Below are positions 17,603 to 25,262 of a stretch of 34,171 nt of DNA, piece after piece. Origin of the DNA: Clostridia bacterium (GTDB taxonomy: Bacteria > Bacillota > Clostridia > Oscillospirales > Acutalibacteraceae); contig JAFWGH010000046.1 in NCBI GenBank assembly GCA_017512465.1, positions 1-34,171 on the forward strand. Direction: 5' to 3'. The notes under the pieces are model-generated. The model ran no database searches. It had not been told where the DNA came from and worked only from the letters and a program-made list of their open reading frames with translations. Both the position numbers and the translations under genes were made by a program. Position 1 is the first letter of the stretch. Every line of letters starts with the position of its first letter.

Positions 17603-17757
17603 GTCAGCGGTTAGCGGTTAGCAAATTAGCCGTTAGCGAAAGGAAGGGCTCCGCCCTTATCCATTATAAGCCGCAAGCAGCGTAGGTACACTATAATCGG
17701 GTGCGGGTGTCCCGCCCGCTCGCTAATATGCTAATAGGCTAACTGCTAATAGGCTTC
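17603..17757. repeat. GCTAA-type heptamer/octamer repeats and hairpins
   Basis: Part of the 380-base gap between the Cys-rich gene and rpmA; no ORF. In 17603-17637, (G/T)TTAGC units recur every 7-8 bases; in 17722-17757, GCTAA units recur every 7-8 bases in the opposite orientation. Between them are a small hairpin (AAGGGC/GCCCTT, about 17643-17657) and TGTCCCGCCCGCTCGCTAA (17708-17726), which matches 7851-7869 at 18 of 19 bases. Confidence 0.65.
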
Positions 17758-17803
17758 AAATAAGGATTTAGGAGCCCGCAAGGGGCTCCGCAAATCCTTA
17801 TTT
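17758..17803. repeat. 46-base palindromic repeat, copy 2
   Basis: Same palindrome as 634-679 except for two adjacent bases in the left arm. Here it is not next to a stop codon, so it behaves as a dispersed element rather than only a terminator. Confidence 0.75.
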
Positions 17804-17819
17804 ATCTCGCCGAAGGCGC

Positions 17820-17846
17820 AAAAAAAGAAGTTGCATCGCAACTTCC
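17820..17846 (-). terminator. Terminator of the rplU-prp-rpmA operon
   Basis: Perfect 8-bp stem GAAGTTGC/GCAACTTC with a 3-base loop, followed on the minus strand by TTTTTTT. It starts 16 bases past the rpmA stop. Confidence 0.85.
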
Positions 17847-17861
17847 CTTTTTATAACTATC

Positions 17862-18146
17862 TTATTGCTCTACAGCATAGACAGAAACCATACGGCGGTT
17901 TTTGTCATATCTCTCATACTTCACTTTACCGTCAATCTTAGCATACAGTGTATCGTCACTGCCGATGCCAACGTTATTGCCGGGATGAATATGTGTTCCT
18001 CTTTGTTTGTAGAGAATGTTGCCGGCAAGTACAAACTGACCGTCAGCCTTCTTGGCGCCAAGGCGCTTGGATTCGCTGTCTCTACCGTTTTTTGTAGAAC
18101 CCATACCTTTTTTATGAGCAAATAATTGGATATTTAATCTAATCAT
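17862..18146 (-). CDS. rpmA: 50S ribosomal protein L27 with cleavable N-terminal extension
   Basis: 94 residues. The first ten, [10 protein letters not shown], match the Firmicute-type L27 prepeptide; cleavage after LFA/before HKKGMG would expose the conserved N-terminus that reaches the peptidyl-transferase centre. The rest ([40 protein letters not shown]-like block) is standard L27. The start has AGGAGG eight bases upstream. The protease for the extension is encoded by the gene just upstream, in the usual order rplU-prp-rpmA. Confidence 0.96.
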   Translation of the reverse strand: MIRLNIQLFAHKKGMGSTKNGRDSESKRLGAKKADGQFVLAGNILYKQRGTHIHPGNNVGIGSDDTLYAKIDGKVKYERYDKNRRMVSVYAVEQ

Positions 18147-18162
18147 CTTGTTAACCTCCTGT

Positions 18163-18462
18163 TTAAGATAGAGTTATGTGTGCGGGATATTGCTCGACCA
18201 ACTGCTCCATGTGCAGCTTAAATCCGCTCAGTACCCCTTGAGCTGCTTGTGATTTCACTCCTTTTAAAAGCAGATACCCCTCTTTGGTCTCGACCGAAGC
18301 CGTCTCGCCAAACACTTCCGTAACGGTATTTGCCGCCATTATGGCAGCCGAACTGACCGCTGCGCACACGATATCGGTGCCGTGTTCGGAAAAGAGTGCA
18401 TGCCCCTTGATTTCAAAACCGGTCGGTGTATTGCCGCTTTCAAAGAATCGAACTGTAATCAT
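18163..18462 (-). CDS. prp: Ribosomal-processing cysteine protease Prp
   Basis: A 99-residue protein of the YsxB/Prp family. The catalytic pair is visible as His in [10 protein letters not shown] (about residue 20) and Cys in [11 protein letters not shown] (about residue 33). In Staphylococcus, Prp removes the N-terminal extension of L27; the L27 encoded next has that extension, so the substrate is clear from context. The start codon overlaps the rplU stop by one base, which implies coupled translation. Confidence 0.94.
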   Translation of the reverse strand: MITVRFFESGNTPTGFEIKGHALFSEHGTDIVCAAVSSAAIMAANTVTEVFGETASVETKEGYLLLKGVKSQAAQGVLSGFKLHMEQLVEQYPAHITLS

Positions 18463-18770
18463 CAGCCGACAATTTCGGTAATCTCAACCTTGGTGTAGGG
18501 TTGACGATGACCTAACTTGCGCTTTTCATTCTTCTTGGGCTTGTAGGTCATAACAACGATTTTCTTGGCTTTGCCGTTTTTGAGAACCTTTGCTTCTACC
18601 TTCGCACCATCTACATACGGTGTGCCGACTTTAATTTCATCAGCACCGACAGCAATTACTTTATCAAAAGTAACGGTTGATTCTTCTTCTACAGCGAGTT
18701 TCTCGATATAAATCACATCGCCCTTTTCAACCTTGTACTGCTTACCGCCTGTTTCGATAACAGCGTACAT
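18462..18770 (-). CDS. rplU: 50S ribosomal protein L21
   Basis: 102 residues, standard L21 length. It starts [18 protein letters not shown] and contains [20 protein letters not shown] and [11 protein letters not shown], the family signature. It binds 23S rRNA in the large subunit. It is first in rplU-prp-rpmA, with its own promoter and a likely L21-type mRNA leader. The ribosome site is the AAGGAAGG stretch before the ATG at 18770. Confidence 0.96.
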   Translation of the reverse strand: MYAVIETGGKQYKVEKGDVIYIEKLAVEEESTVTFDKVIAVGADEIKVGTPYVDGAKVEAKVLKNGKAKKIVVMTYKPKKNEKRKLGHRQPYTKVEITEIVG

Positions 18771-18861
18771 TTCATTTACCTTCCTTTATTAGTCTCGCTA
18801 CGCTGAGGCACCTGAACGGTTTGTGTGCCATGTGGACATGGTACGCCCTTGGTATGCGGCA
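18771..18861 (-). ncRNA. Candidate ribosomal protein L21 leader
   Basis: About 90 bases of structured 5' UTR between the predicted start of transcription and rplU. It contains a perfect CCATGT-CC-ACATGG hairpin and a CAG(G)TGCCTCAGCG stretch downstream. Position, length and host group fit the known L21 leader of Firmicutes; I could not check it against a covariance model. Confidence 0.55.
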
Positions 18862-18867
18862 GTTGGT

Positions 18868-18896
18868 ATTCTAACACAAATCAAATACTTTGTCAA
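18868..18896 (-). promoter_or_regulatory. Sigma-A-type promoter of rplU
   Basis: Read on the minus strand: perfect -35 TTGACA (18891-18896), 17-base spacer, -10 TAGAAT (18868-18873). The -35 box overlaps the stop codon of folD. Confidence 0.85.
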
Positions 18897-19735
18897 TCAA
18901 TTTTTTTATTATTTTTATACGCCTTTAATGTATTTTGCATCAAAACCGCAATCGTCATCGGTCCGACACCGCCCGGAACCGGTGTAATATAAGAAGCTTT
19001 TTCCTTCACGGCTTCATAATCCACATCGCCCTGCAGCTTGCCTTCACTGTTGCGGTTGATGCCGACATCAATCACCACGGCGCCATCGCGCACCATATCG
19101 GCGCTCACGGCACCGATTCTGCCCACGGCGCTCACAATAATGTCCGCACGGCGGCAAATATCTTTTAAATCAGCGGTTTTGGAGTGGCACAGCGTTACGG
19201 TGGCATCTGCATGCAGTAATAACATTGCCATGGGTTTGCCGACAATATTGCTTCTGCCGATGACAACGGCATTTTTTCCGCTCACATCTATGTGATAGTA
19301 CTTGAGCAATTCCATCACGCCTGCCGGAGTGCACGGAGAGAAGGTATAATTGCCTATCATCACTTTGCCGACATCTGCCTCACAAAAAGCATCTACATCC
19401 TTTGCAGGTGCAATCGCTTCAATGACTGCCTTTTCATCAATGTGGCGCGGTAAAGGTAATTGACAGAGTATGCCGTCAATATTCTCATCTTGATTTAAAC
19501 GCTCGATTAATGCGATAAGTTCGCTTTGTGTAGTGTTTTCTGCTAATGCATACTCCTCACTGTGAAAACCGCAGTAAGCACAAGCCTTCTTTTTGTTGTT
19601 CACATACACTCTCGAAGCGGGGTCATCGCCCACAATAATTACCGCAAGACCGGGTGTATAGCCGTTTTCTTTCACTTCAGCGGCAATGTCATCTTTGAGC
19701 TTTTGGGATACCTCTTTTCCGTTAATGATTGTCAT
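18893..19735 (-). CDS. folD: Bifunctional methylene-THF dehydrogenase/methenyl-THF cyclohydrolase
   Basis: 280 residues, normal for FolD. It has DDPASRVYVNNKKKAC (with the catalytic Lys), the GILCQLPLPRHID signature, CTPAGVMELL, the nucleotide-binding GRSNIVGKPMAMLL and the C-terminal PVPGGVGPMTIAVLMQNT. It interconverts 5,10-methylene-, methenyl- and 10-formyl-THF for one-carbon supply. The start overlaps the lgt end by 14 bases and follows GGAGAAGG. It is last in the M16-M16-lgt-folD operon; no terminator is visible before the rplU promoter, so read-through is possible. Confidence 0.95.
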   Translation of the reverse strand: MTIINGKEVSQKLKDDIAAEVKENGYTPGLAVIIVGDDPASRVYVNNKKKACAYCGFHSEEYALAENTTQSELIALIERLNQDENIDGILCQLPLPRHIDEKAVIEAIAPAKDVDAFCEADVGKVMIGNYTFSPCTPAGVMELLKYYHIDVSGKNAVVIGRSNIVGKPMAMLLLHADATVTLCHSKTADLKDICRRADIIVSAVGRIGAVSADMVRDGAVVIDVGINRNSEGKLQGDVDYEAVKEKASYITPVPGGVGPMTIAVLMQNTLKAYKNNKKID

Positions 19736-20900
19736 TTTCCTTCTCCGTTTCCTGTGTTATTTCGGTTGTTTCAATCTCTTTTTCGGTAGTATTTTCCGCT
19801 ACCGTAGCGTTTTCTTCTGTCTTTTCCTCTTTTTCTGTTTTTTTCGTTTCTTTCTCTTTTTCCTCCGCTTCCGGCTCTTCATCTTTCGCTTTTGCTTTGC
19901 CGGCACGCGCTACCTTACCGCTGTAGGCGGGGTCAATATACCCCTCTCTCACCCACTTGCCGTTTTTATCAAAACCGGGTTCGTGCGGCGCGGTATTTTT
20001 CCAGTCAATCTTTTCGCCTTTTTTAATCTTATGGCGAATTTCCTGATGCAAGGGATGCTTTTTCGCATAAATAAAGCCGAGAATCAGCCAAACGATACCG
20101 CCTACCACCATTACAAGCGATACCACCTGTGAAACACGGATATTGGTATGTCCTATGTACAGGCTGTCGGTGCGCATACCTTCAATAATGAAGCGCACTG
20201 CGCCGTACCACACCAAGTAGAAAGCGAATATTTCGCCCCTGAATTTGCGGTATTTATTGCAAATAATGCGGCAAATGAAAAAGCCGACTATACATAATAC
20301 ACTTTCATATAAGAAGGTCGGATGCACCGGCTGGTCGGGGTAAACAGTAACGCCCTTTGCAGCTAGTTCATCCTGCACGGAAAGCAAATAATCTCTTGTT
20401 TTTTCGCTGTACATTCTGAAAAGAGCAGTGGTGGTATTGGTACCGAACGCCTCTTGATTAAAGAAATTGCCCCATCTGCCGATACCCTGCGCAAGCAAAA
20501 AGCTCATGCCGCATAAATCCAGCAAATTGGTTATACTCAGTTTGGTCACAAGACATACAATCAGCGCGGCAATTAAAGCGGCTATAATACCGCCGTAAAT
20601 AGCAAGACCGCCTTGCCAGATTTTAAAAATGTCTCCGATATGGTCTTTATAGTAATCCCACAGGCTGAACACATAATAAAGCCTTGCGCCGATGATACCC
20701 GCTATGGTACCCCAAATAGCGATGTCGAGCATATGGTCAATGCTCATTCTCCACTTATAGGCGCGCATACCGCCCATAACCACGGCTATAGCGTAGCCGA
20801 CAGCGATAATTAAACCGTATTTCATCACACTTCCGAAGGCAACGGGTGAGATGTTAAAACTCAAGCCCAAGCCTTCAAAAAATACTTGTATTTTATCCAT
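19722..20900 (-). CDS. lgt: Prolipoprotein diacylglyceryl transferase with long charged C-terminus
   Basis: A 392-residue polytopic membrane enzyme. The Lgt signature is clear: GGLAIYGG, the essential GIGRWGNFFNQEAFG and HPTFLYES. It attaches diacylglycerol from phosphatidylglycerol to the lipobox Cys of prolipoproteins. The core ends near residue 290. The last 100 or so residues are a hydrophilic tail, ending in a Glu/Lys/Thr-rich stretch that is unusual for Lgt and probably cytoplasmic. The ATG at 20900 overlaps the upstream peptidase gene by 8 bases. Confidence 0.94.
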   Translation of the reverse strand: MDKIQVFFEGLGLSFNISPVAFGSVMKYGLIIAVGYAIAVVMGGMRAYKWRMSIDHMLDIAIWGTIAGIIGARLYYVFSLWDYYKDHIGDIFKIWQGGLAIYGGIIAALIAALIVCLVTKLSITNLLDLCGMSFLLAQGIGRWGNFFNQEAFGTNTTTALFRMYSEKTRDYLLSVQDELAAKGVTVYPDQPVHPTFLYESVLCIVGFFICRIICNKYRKFRGEIFAFYLVWYGAVRFIIEGMRTDSLYIGHTNIRVSQVVSLVMVVGGIVWLILGFIYAKKHPLHQEIRHKIKKGEKIDWKNTAPHEPGFDKNGKWVREGYIDPAYSGKVARAGKAKAKDEEPEAEEKEKETKKTEKEEKTEENATVAENTTEKEIETTEITQETEKENDNH

Positions 20901-22179
20901 TCAGCTTCCTTTCTGCATCCGGCACAATCAGCGATAATGCCGCGCGCGAAACATCATATTTTGTCAATAAGCTTTTTTCGATATCCTCCACGGTAATGCT
21001 GCGGTACAGCTCGAGTTCTTCAAAATAGCGATAGCCGTTCATAAAGCTATCCAGCATATCGGTGGCAATATCCTCCACGGAATTAAAGCCTTTAACTATT
21101 GTACCATACATATCCTTAATAACGCAATCAAATAATTCCGGGTCGATACCCTCTTTACGCAGGCGTTCAACTTCCGCTTCAAACCTTTCTTTTACCGCGG
21201 CACCGTTTTCACTGCAGCCTGTAAAGAGTACGGCGGAATACTGTCTGCCGGAAAAATACTCGCTGCTGAAATCCTCTCCGATAAGCCCTTCTTCCATTAA
21301 ATCATCATACAGCGGCGACATGGGGCCGATAATAATTTGATTGAGTATTACCGTTTCCAAGCGCTCTTTAAGTGTTTTTAAGCCATCATGTTCCTCTTTA
21401 TAGCCGAAGGCAAACAGCGGCATGGCTACCGGCATTTTTTTGGTAACAAGCGTTTGCTTAGGCTCTGCCGGTTCCGATACGGAAATACCTTGTGCAAGCG
21501 CTTGTAGAGAAGGTTTAACATATTTATCACACAAGCGCACAATCTGCTCCGCCTCTACATTGCCGCAAATACTCAATATCATGTTTTGCGGTTGATAAAA
21601 GCCGTTATAAGCGCTATAAAGCAAATCCGGTGTAATGCGGGCAATCGACTCTACACTGCCCGCAATATCGGTATTAACCGCGCAATTTTGATACAGTGCT
21701 GCCAAAAGCCCCATGGTTGCCTGCCACTCGGGACTGTCGCGGTACATTTTAATTTCCTGCCCGATAATTCCCTGTTCCTTCGCCACGGTTTGCTCCGTGA
21801 AATACGCATCGAACACAAATTCCAGCAAAGATGCCAAGTTTTGCTCAAAGTTTTCCGAGCAGGAGAAAAGATAACAGGTGCGGTCAAACGAGGTATAAGC
21901 GTTTGCCCGCGCACCGGTTGCGGCAAATTTTTCGAAAGCATCCTTTTCTTCACTTTCAAAGAGTTTATGTTCCAAAAAATGCGCCGTGCCGTCCGGCAGG
22001 GTAACACGATTCCCATCGGCATCGATAAAGCGGTTATCCGCCGAGCCGAACGGTACACCAAGCAGTGCGTAAGAGGTTTGATAAGCAGGCTTCGGGAACA
22101 CCAAAATCTTCATGCCTGAAGCATGATTGATTTCATAATATTTTTCATCTAACAACTCATTTTTTATCTCTTGAATCAT
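20893..22179 (-). CDS. M16 family zinc peptidase (YmfH-like)
   Basis: 428 residues. It carries the inverted zinc motif HFLEH (HXXEH) near residue 87 and the downstream Glu in EQGIIGQEIKMYRD. These are the hallmarks of an active M16 peptidase, followed by the inactive-half fold (FCGNVE-like ICGNVEAEQIV). Family members form two-subunit clamshells; the partner encoded just upstream lacks the zinc motif. Bacillus YmfF/YmfH is the closest known pairing. The start overlaps the upstream stop by 4 bases (ATGA). Substrate unknown. Confidence 0.88.
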   Translation of the reverse strand: MIQEIKNELLDEKYYEINHASGMKILVFPKPAYQTSYALLGVPFGSADNRFIDADGNRVTLPDGTAHFLEHKLFESEEKDAFEKFAATGARANAYTSFDRTCYLFSCSENFEQNLASLLEFVFDAYFTEQTVAKEQGIIGQEIKMYRDSPEWQATMGLLAALYQNCAVNTDIAGSVESIARITPDLLYSAYNGFYQPQNMILSICGNVEAEQIVRLCDKYVKPSLQALAQGISVSEPAEPKQTLVTKKMPVAMPLFAFGYKEEHDGLKTLKERLETVILNQIIIGPMSPLYDDLMEEGLIGEDFSSEYFSGRQYSAVLFTGCSENGAAVKERFEAEVERLRKEGIDPELFDCVIKDMYGTIVKGFNSVEDIATDMLDSFMNGYRYFEELELYRSITVEDIEKSLLTKYDVSRAALSLIVPDAERKLNG

Positions 22180-23438
22180 GCGTTATCCCCCAAGGTATAA
22201 ATACAATCGAGTTTTACCGTTTTCGCGCAATCGATAATGCGCTGCCTGTCCACCCGCATGATGTTTTCAATGCTCTCATGCACACTCTTTGCGGTATCCT
22301 CTGTGAGCATCTGCGGCAAGTACCATCCGGCAATGTCCGCCGGTGAATCCATACTCGATAAATAGGCATCTTTCAGTTTACGCTTCGCGATTTCCGTTTC
22401 CTCATCACTAAAATCGCCTGCTTGTATCGCTTTTAATTGCTCCATAACCGCCTCCACGGTTTTTTGCCGATTTCCCGGCTCAATCCCGCTGTAGACAATG
22501 ATTATTTGCTTTTTCGGTCCGTAGGAAGAAGAGCAATAGTAACAAAGTCCCATTTTTTCACGCACCACTTTTGACAGCCGCGACATTTCGCTTCTGCCGA
22601 ATATCATATTCATGACTTTAAAAGCATCTTCATCCGCACCGCTCAGTGAAAAGCCCATATTGAGCTTGCACTGCTCCAAAGTCTCGCTCTCATGCACCTC
22701 TTTTAGCGCTTTAAAAGCGGGGTGCGGTTGAATTGTCTCTTTTTTCCACATGCGCTGTATCGGTTTAAAGCGCTCTCTAATGCTCCTTGCAAGTGCTTTG
22801 GCATCCCAATCGCCGACCGCACAGACCAAAACCTCGGCACTTTGTAACATTCTTTTCCATGCTGCGCTGACTGCTGCAGGTTCCAAGCTTTCCACTTGCT
22901 CGACAGTACCGGAGCTTAAAACGGCAGCGCGCTCGCCTTCGTAGAATACCTCATTAAATCGATTCAGGCTGTACTGCATTTTATCCCCGAAAGCGGTTTT
23001 AATATCCTCCATCATCAGCCGCTTTTCGCGTACCAGATTTTCGCTTTTAAACAAGCCGTTTTCATCTAAATCAGGTTCAAAAATGCACTCGCTGATAAAC
23101 CTCAATCCCGCTTCGCTGACGGCATCGCCCTGAAAAGCAAATCTATCCGCAATTGTACTAAGTGTGAAGGAAAGAATTTGCATATCGCCTGCTTTCCCGG
23201 CAACCGCAGAAAAGCCCGCTCCGTAAAGGGATGCAAGCTTACGCTCCATTTGCAGTGTTGCGGGATAATGCCTGCTTGTATAGCGAATTAAACCCGGCAG
23301 TGCAGCATAGGCACTGACCGTATCCGCATCCAGCGGCAAGACAAAGCGAAAAGTGATTCTTGAGGTCATAAAACGGCCGGTTTGCACACACAGCAGTTTA
23401 CCGCCCTCAAACAGTTTTATTTGCTCTATATTATCCAA
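22176..23438 (-). CDS. M16 family peptidase-like protein without zinc site (YmfF-like)
   Basis: 420 residues with the M16 fold (VGDWDAKALARSIRERF, FGRSEMSRLSKVVREKMGLCY and SSYGPKKQIIIVYSGIEPG), but where HXXEH should be it reads YTSRHYPATLQMERKLA, so it is probably the non-catalytic half of a heterodimer with the next gene product. The start codon is TTG at 23438: an AAGGAG site lies eight bases before it, and the next in-frame Met is 23 residues in, inside the conserved domain. It heads the four-gene operon with lgt and folD. Confidence 0.85.
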   Translation of the reverse strand: MDNIEQIKLFEGGKLLCVQTGRFMTSRITFRFVLPLDADTVSAYAALPGLIRYTSRHYPATLQMERKLASLYGAGFSAVAGKAGDMQILSFTLSTIADRFAFQGDAVSEAGLRFISECIFEPDLDENGLFKSENLVREKRLMMEDIKTAFGDKMQYSLNRFNEVFYEGERAAVLSSGTVEQVESLEPAAVSAAWKRMLQSAEVLVCAVGDWDAKALARSIRERFKPIQRMWKKETIQPHPAFKALKEVHESETLEQCKLNMGFSLSGADEDAFKVMNMIFGRSEMSRLSKVVREKMGLCYYCSSSYGPKKQIIIVYSGIEPGNRQKTVEAVMEQLKAIQAGDFSDEETEIAKRKLKDAYLSSMDSPADIAGWYLPQMLTEDTAKSVHESIENIMRVDRQRIIDCAKTVKLDCIYTLGDNA

Positions 23439-23468
23439 ATCAAAAACTCCTTACATAAATTACTAAAC

Positions 23469-23497
23469 ATCTTAACACAAACACCCGCTTTTTTCAA
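23469..23497 (-). promoter_or_regulatory. Sigma-A-type promoter of the M16-M16-lgt-folD operon
   Basis: Read on the minus strand: -35 TTGAAA (23492-23497), 17-base spacer, -10 TAAGAT (23469-23474). Confidence 0.75.
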
Positions 23498-23589
23498 CTG
23501 AATTCAAGTTAGCCGTTTCTCACTGCGTTTGTAAAATAGAAAAGCACACAAAACTGCCAAACAGCGCACAGAGCTTAGACGACTTGCTG

Positions 23590-23635
23590 TTTCACATGCC
23601 AAAATTCTGCGTTTTTCACAAAAAAGACTGTGAAA
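23590..23635. promoter_or_regulatory. TTTCACA/TGTGAAA inverted repeats between divergent promoters
   Basis: TTTCACA occurs at 23590-23596 and 23614-23620, and its complement TGTGAAA at 23629-23635. It could be an operator or an mRNA hairpin. The rest of the 23498-23679 spacer shows nothing recognisable. Confidence 0.3.
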
Positions 23636-23679
23636 TATTGTTAAAAATATTATAAAAAAATTTACCTGTTTGAAAGAAC

Positions 23680-23708
23680 TTGATTTTTTCTAATCCTTAA
23701 ACTATAAT
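23680..23708 (+). promoter_or_regulatory. Sigma-A-type promoter of the DUF5058 operon
   Basis: -35 TTGATT (23680-23685), 17-base spacer, perfect -10 TATAAT (23703-23708). The start codon is 53 bases downstream. Confidence 0.75.
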
Positions 23709-23760
23709 ATATTTTATATATTGGGATTTTATATAACTTTCATATTTTGGGGGATACAAT

Positions 23761-24537
23761 ATGGACTTTAAATCTTCACCGTTTATGTATGCGGTGGGAG
23801 GTATCATTGTCATTTTTGTACTCGTTCAATCCATCTTCTTTTTAGTGCGCGCGGTCCGGCGCGGTAAAGAATTAGGCATCAGCAGCGAGAAAATGAAAAA
23901 CACGGCTTTGCAATCCGCATTGTTTTCGATTGCACCGGCACTGTCCATTGTTGCCACCGTTATTGTTCTCTCCGGCGCATTAGGTGTGGTACTGCCGTGG
24001 ATTCGTTTAACCGTTATCGGCGCCATTCAGTATGAAACCTCTTCGGCGCAATCGGCATTAAATGCCATGGGTAATTCCGCCGGCATTGCAAGCGCCGTGA
24101 CAGACCCTGAGCAATTTACCACTGTTGCATGGGTCATGACAGTCGGCTCTGTGATGCCGCTCGTCATTCTTCCCTTTGTGCTCAAAAAACTGCAAAAGCG
24201 CATCGGAAAAGCCCTCGGTAAAAACAAGGTTTGGGCAGATGTGATGAGTGCCGCAGCGTTTATCGGTATTATTATTGCCTTTGTCGGCAGAGCTATTCTG
24301 GGCACGGGCGATAATGAAGCAAACATTATCGGAGACGGTGCGGGTGTGCTTTCCATCACCGGACTTATCGGCTCCGTAGCATTTATGCTTCTATTCAGCT
24401 ACATTATCAAAAAGGTGCCGAAGTTACAAAAACTCGAAAGCTTCGCTATGCCTTTGTCCATGTTTTTGGGAATGGGAATGGTCTTATTGGTCAATTACTT
24501 ACTCCCTGCCGCTTATATCATTGAGTGGCGATATTAG
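23761..24537 (+). CDS. DUF5058-type integral membrane protein
   Basis: 258 residues with about six membrane helices, no signal peptide and short loops. The sequence (SPFMYAVGG near the start, GNSAGIASAVTDPEQFTTVAWVMTVGS in the middle) matches what I know as the DUF5058 family of uncharacterised clostridial membrane proteins. The conserved GNSAGIA loop resembles a helix break in a transporter. The start has GGGGGA six bases upstream. It is followed 35 bases later by another small membrane protein and then a CLC-family gene, so the set may be one transport system. Substrate unknown. Confidence 0.75.
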   Translation: MDFKSSPFMYAVGGIIVIFVLVQSIFFLVRAVRRGKELGISSEKMKNTALQSALFSIAPALSIVATVIVLSGALGVVLPWIRLTVIGAIQYETSSAQSALNAMGNSAGIASAVTDPEQFTTVAWVMTVGSVMPLVILPFVLKKLQKRIGKALGKNKVWADVMSAAAFIGIIIAFVGRAILGTGDNEANIIGDGAGVLSITGLIGSVAFMLLFSYIIKKVPKLQKLESFAMPLSMFLGMGMVLLVNYLLPAAYIIEWRY

Positions 24538-24572
24538 TTTGAAGATATTTTCCGTTTTTGGTTTAGAGATAT

Positions 24573-25262
24573 ATGAAAAGTTATTTTGATAAAACACATA
24601 CCTGGGGCAGAATATGGACGGTAGCGGCTCTCATTATCTTTTTAATGATGCCGGTTGCCTTCAGCATCCATCTGAATGCTTGGCCGAAAGCCGAATACTT
24701 TTTCAAAGGGCTCGCTTCGGTCGCCATCATATTTTATCCCACCGGCATTATTGAAGTTATCTCTTATGCGCCGCTGCTGGGCGCGGCAGGCACTTATTTG
24801 AGCTTTGTTACGGGCAATATTGCCAATCTGAAGCTCCCCTGCACCATGAGCGCCCTCGAAACCTCAGGCTATTCGGTTTCGAGTGAAGAGGGTGAAGTAA
24901 TTTCCACCATTGCCGTGGCGGTATCCTCTATTGTAACTACCGTGATTATTGCCGTGGGCGTGCTGTTGATGTCCGTGACCGGTTTTGTAGAGCGCTTAAC
25001 AAGCCCTTCTTCCCCGATATATCCTGCGTTTCAGCAGATTTTACCGTGCTTATTCGGTGCTATCGGTGCTACATATTTCTATAAGCACTGGAAAATATCC
25101 ATCGCGCCTTTTGTGGTGGTAATCATAGTATTGGCTTTCAGCGGCGGCACACAGGTCGGTGTGCTGATTCCCGTCAGTGTAGTAGTTGCATTGATTGCAA
25201 CGCATGTAATGTACAAAAAAGGCGTGTTTGACAAGGAGCAGCAGCGTTTGGAAAATGGATAA
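24573..25262 (+). CDS. Integral membrane protein, partner of the DUF5058 protein
   Basis: 229 residues with about six predicted membrane helices. The loop GTYLSFVTGNIANLKLPC is reminiscent of the GN-S/I-A break in the upstream protein, suggesting two related halves of a heterodimeric transporter (inference). I do not recognise a named family. The ribosome site is weak (TTTAGAGAT), so translation may depend on the upstream gene. The end overlaps the CLC gene by 8 bases. Confidence 0.7.
   Translation: MKSYFDKTHTWGRIWTVAALIIFLMMPVAFSIHLNAWPKAEYFFKGLASVAIIFYPTGIIEVISYAPLLGAAGTYLSFVTGNIANLKLPCTMSALETSGYSVSSEEGEVISTIAVAVSSIVTTVIIAVGVLLMSVTGFVERLTSPSSPIYPAFQQILPCLFGAIGATYFYKHWKISIAPFVVVIIVLAFSGGTQVGVLIPVSVVVALIATHVMYKKGVFDKEQQRLENG

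Noticed and set aside
23498-23760. Possible fluoride riboswitch before the CLC operon
   Set aside because: I could not find the conserved core of that riboswitch; the region is AT-rich with only short TTTCACA repeats.
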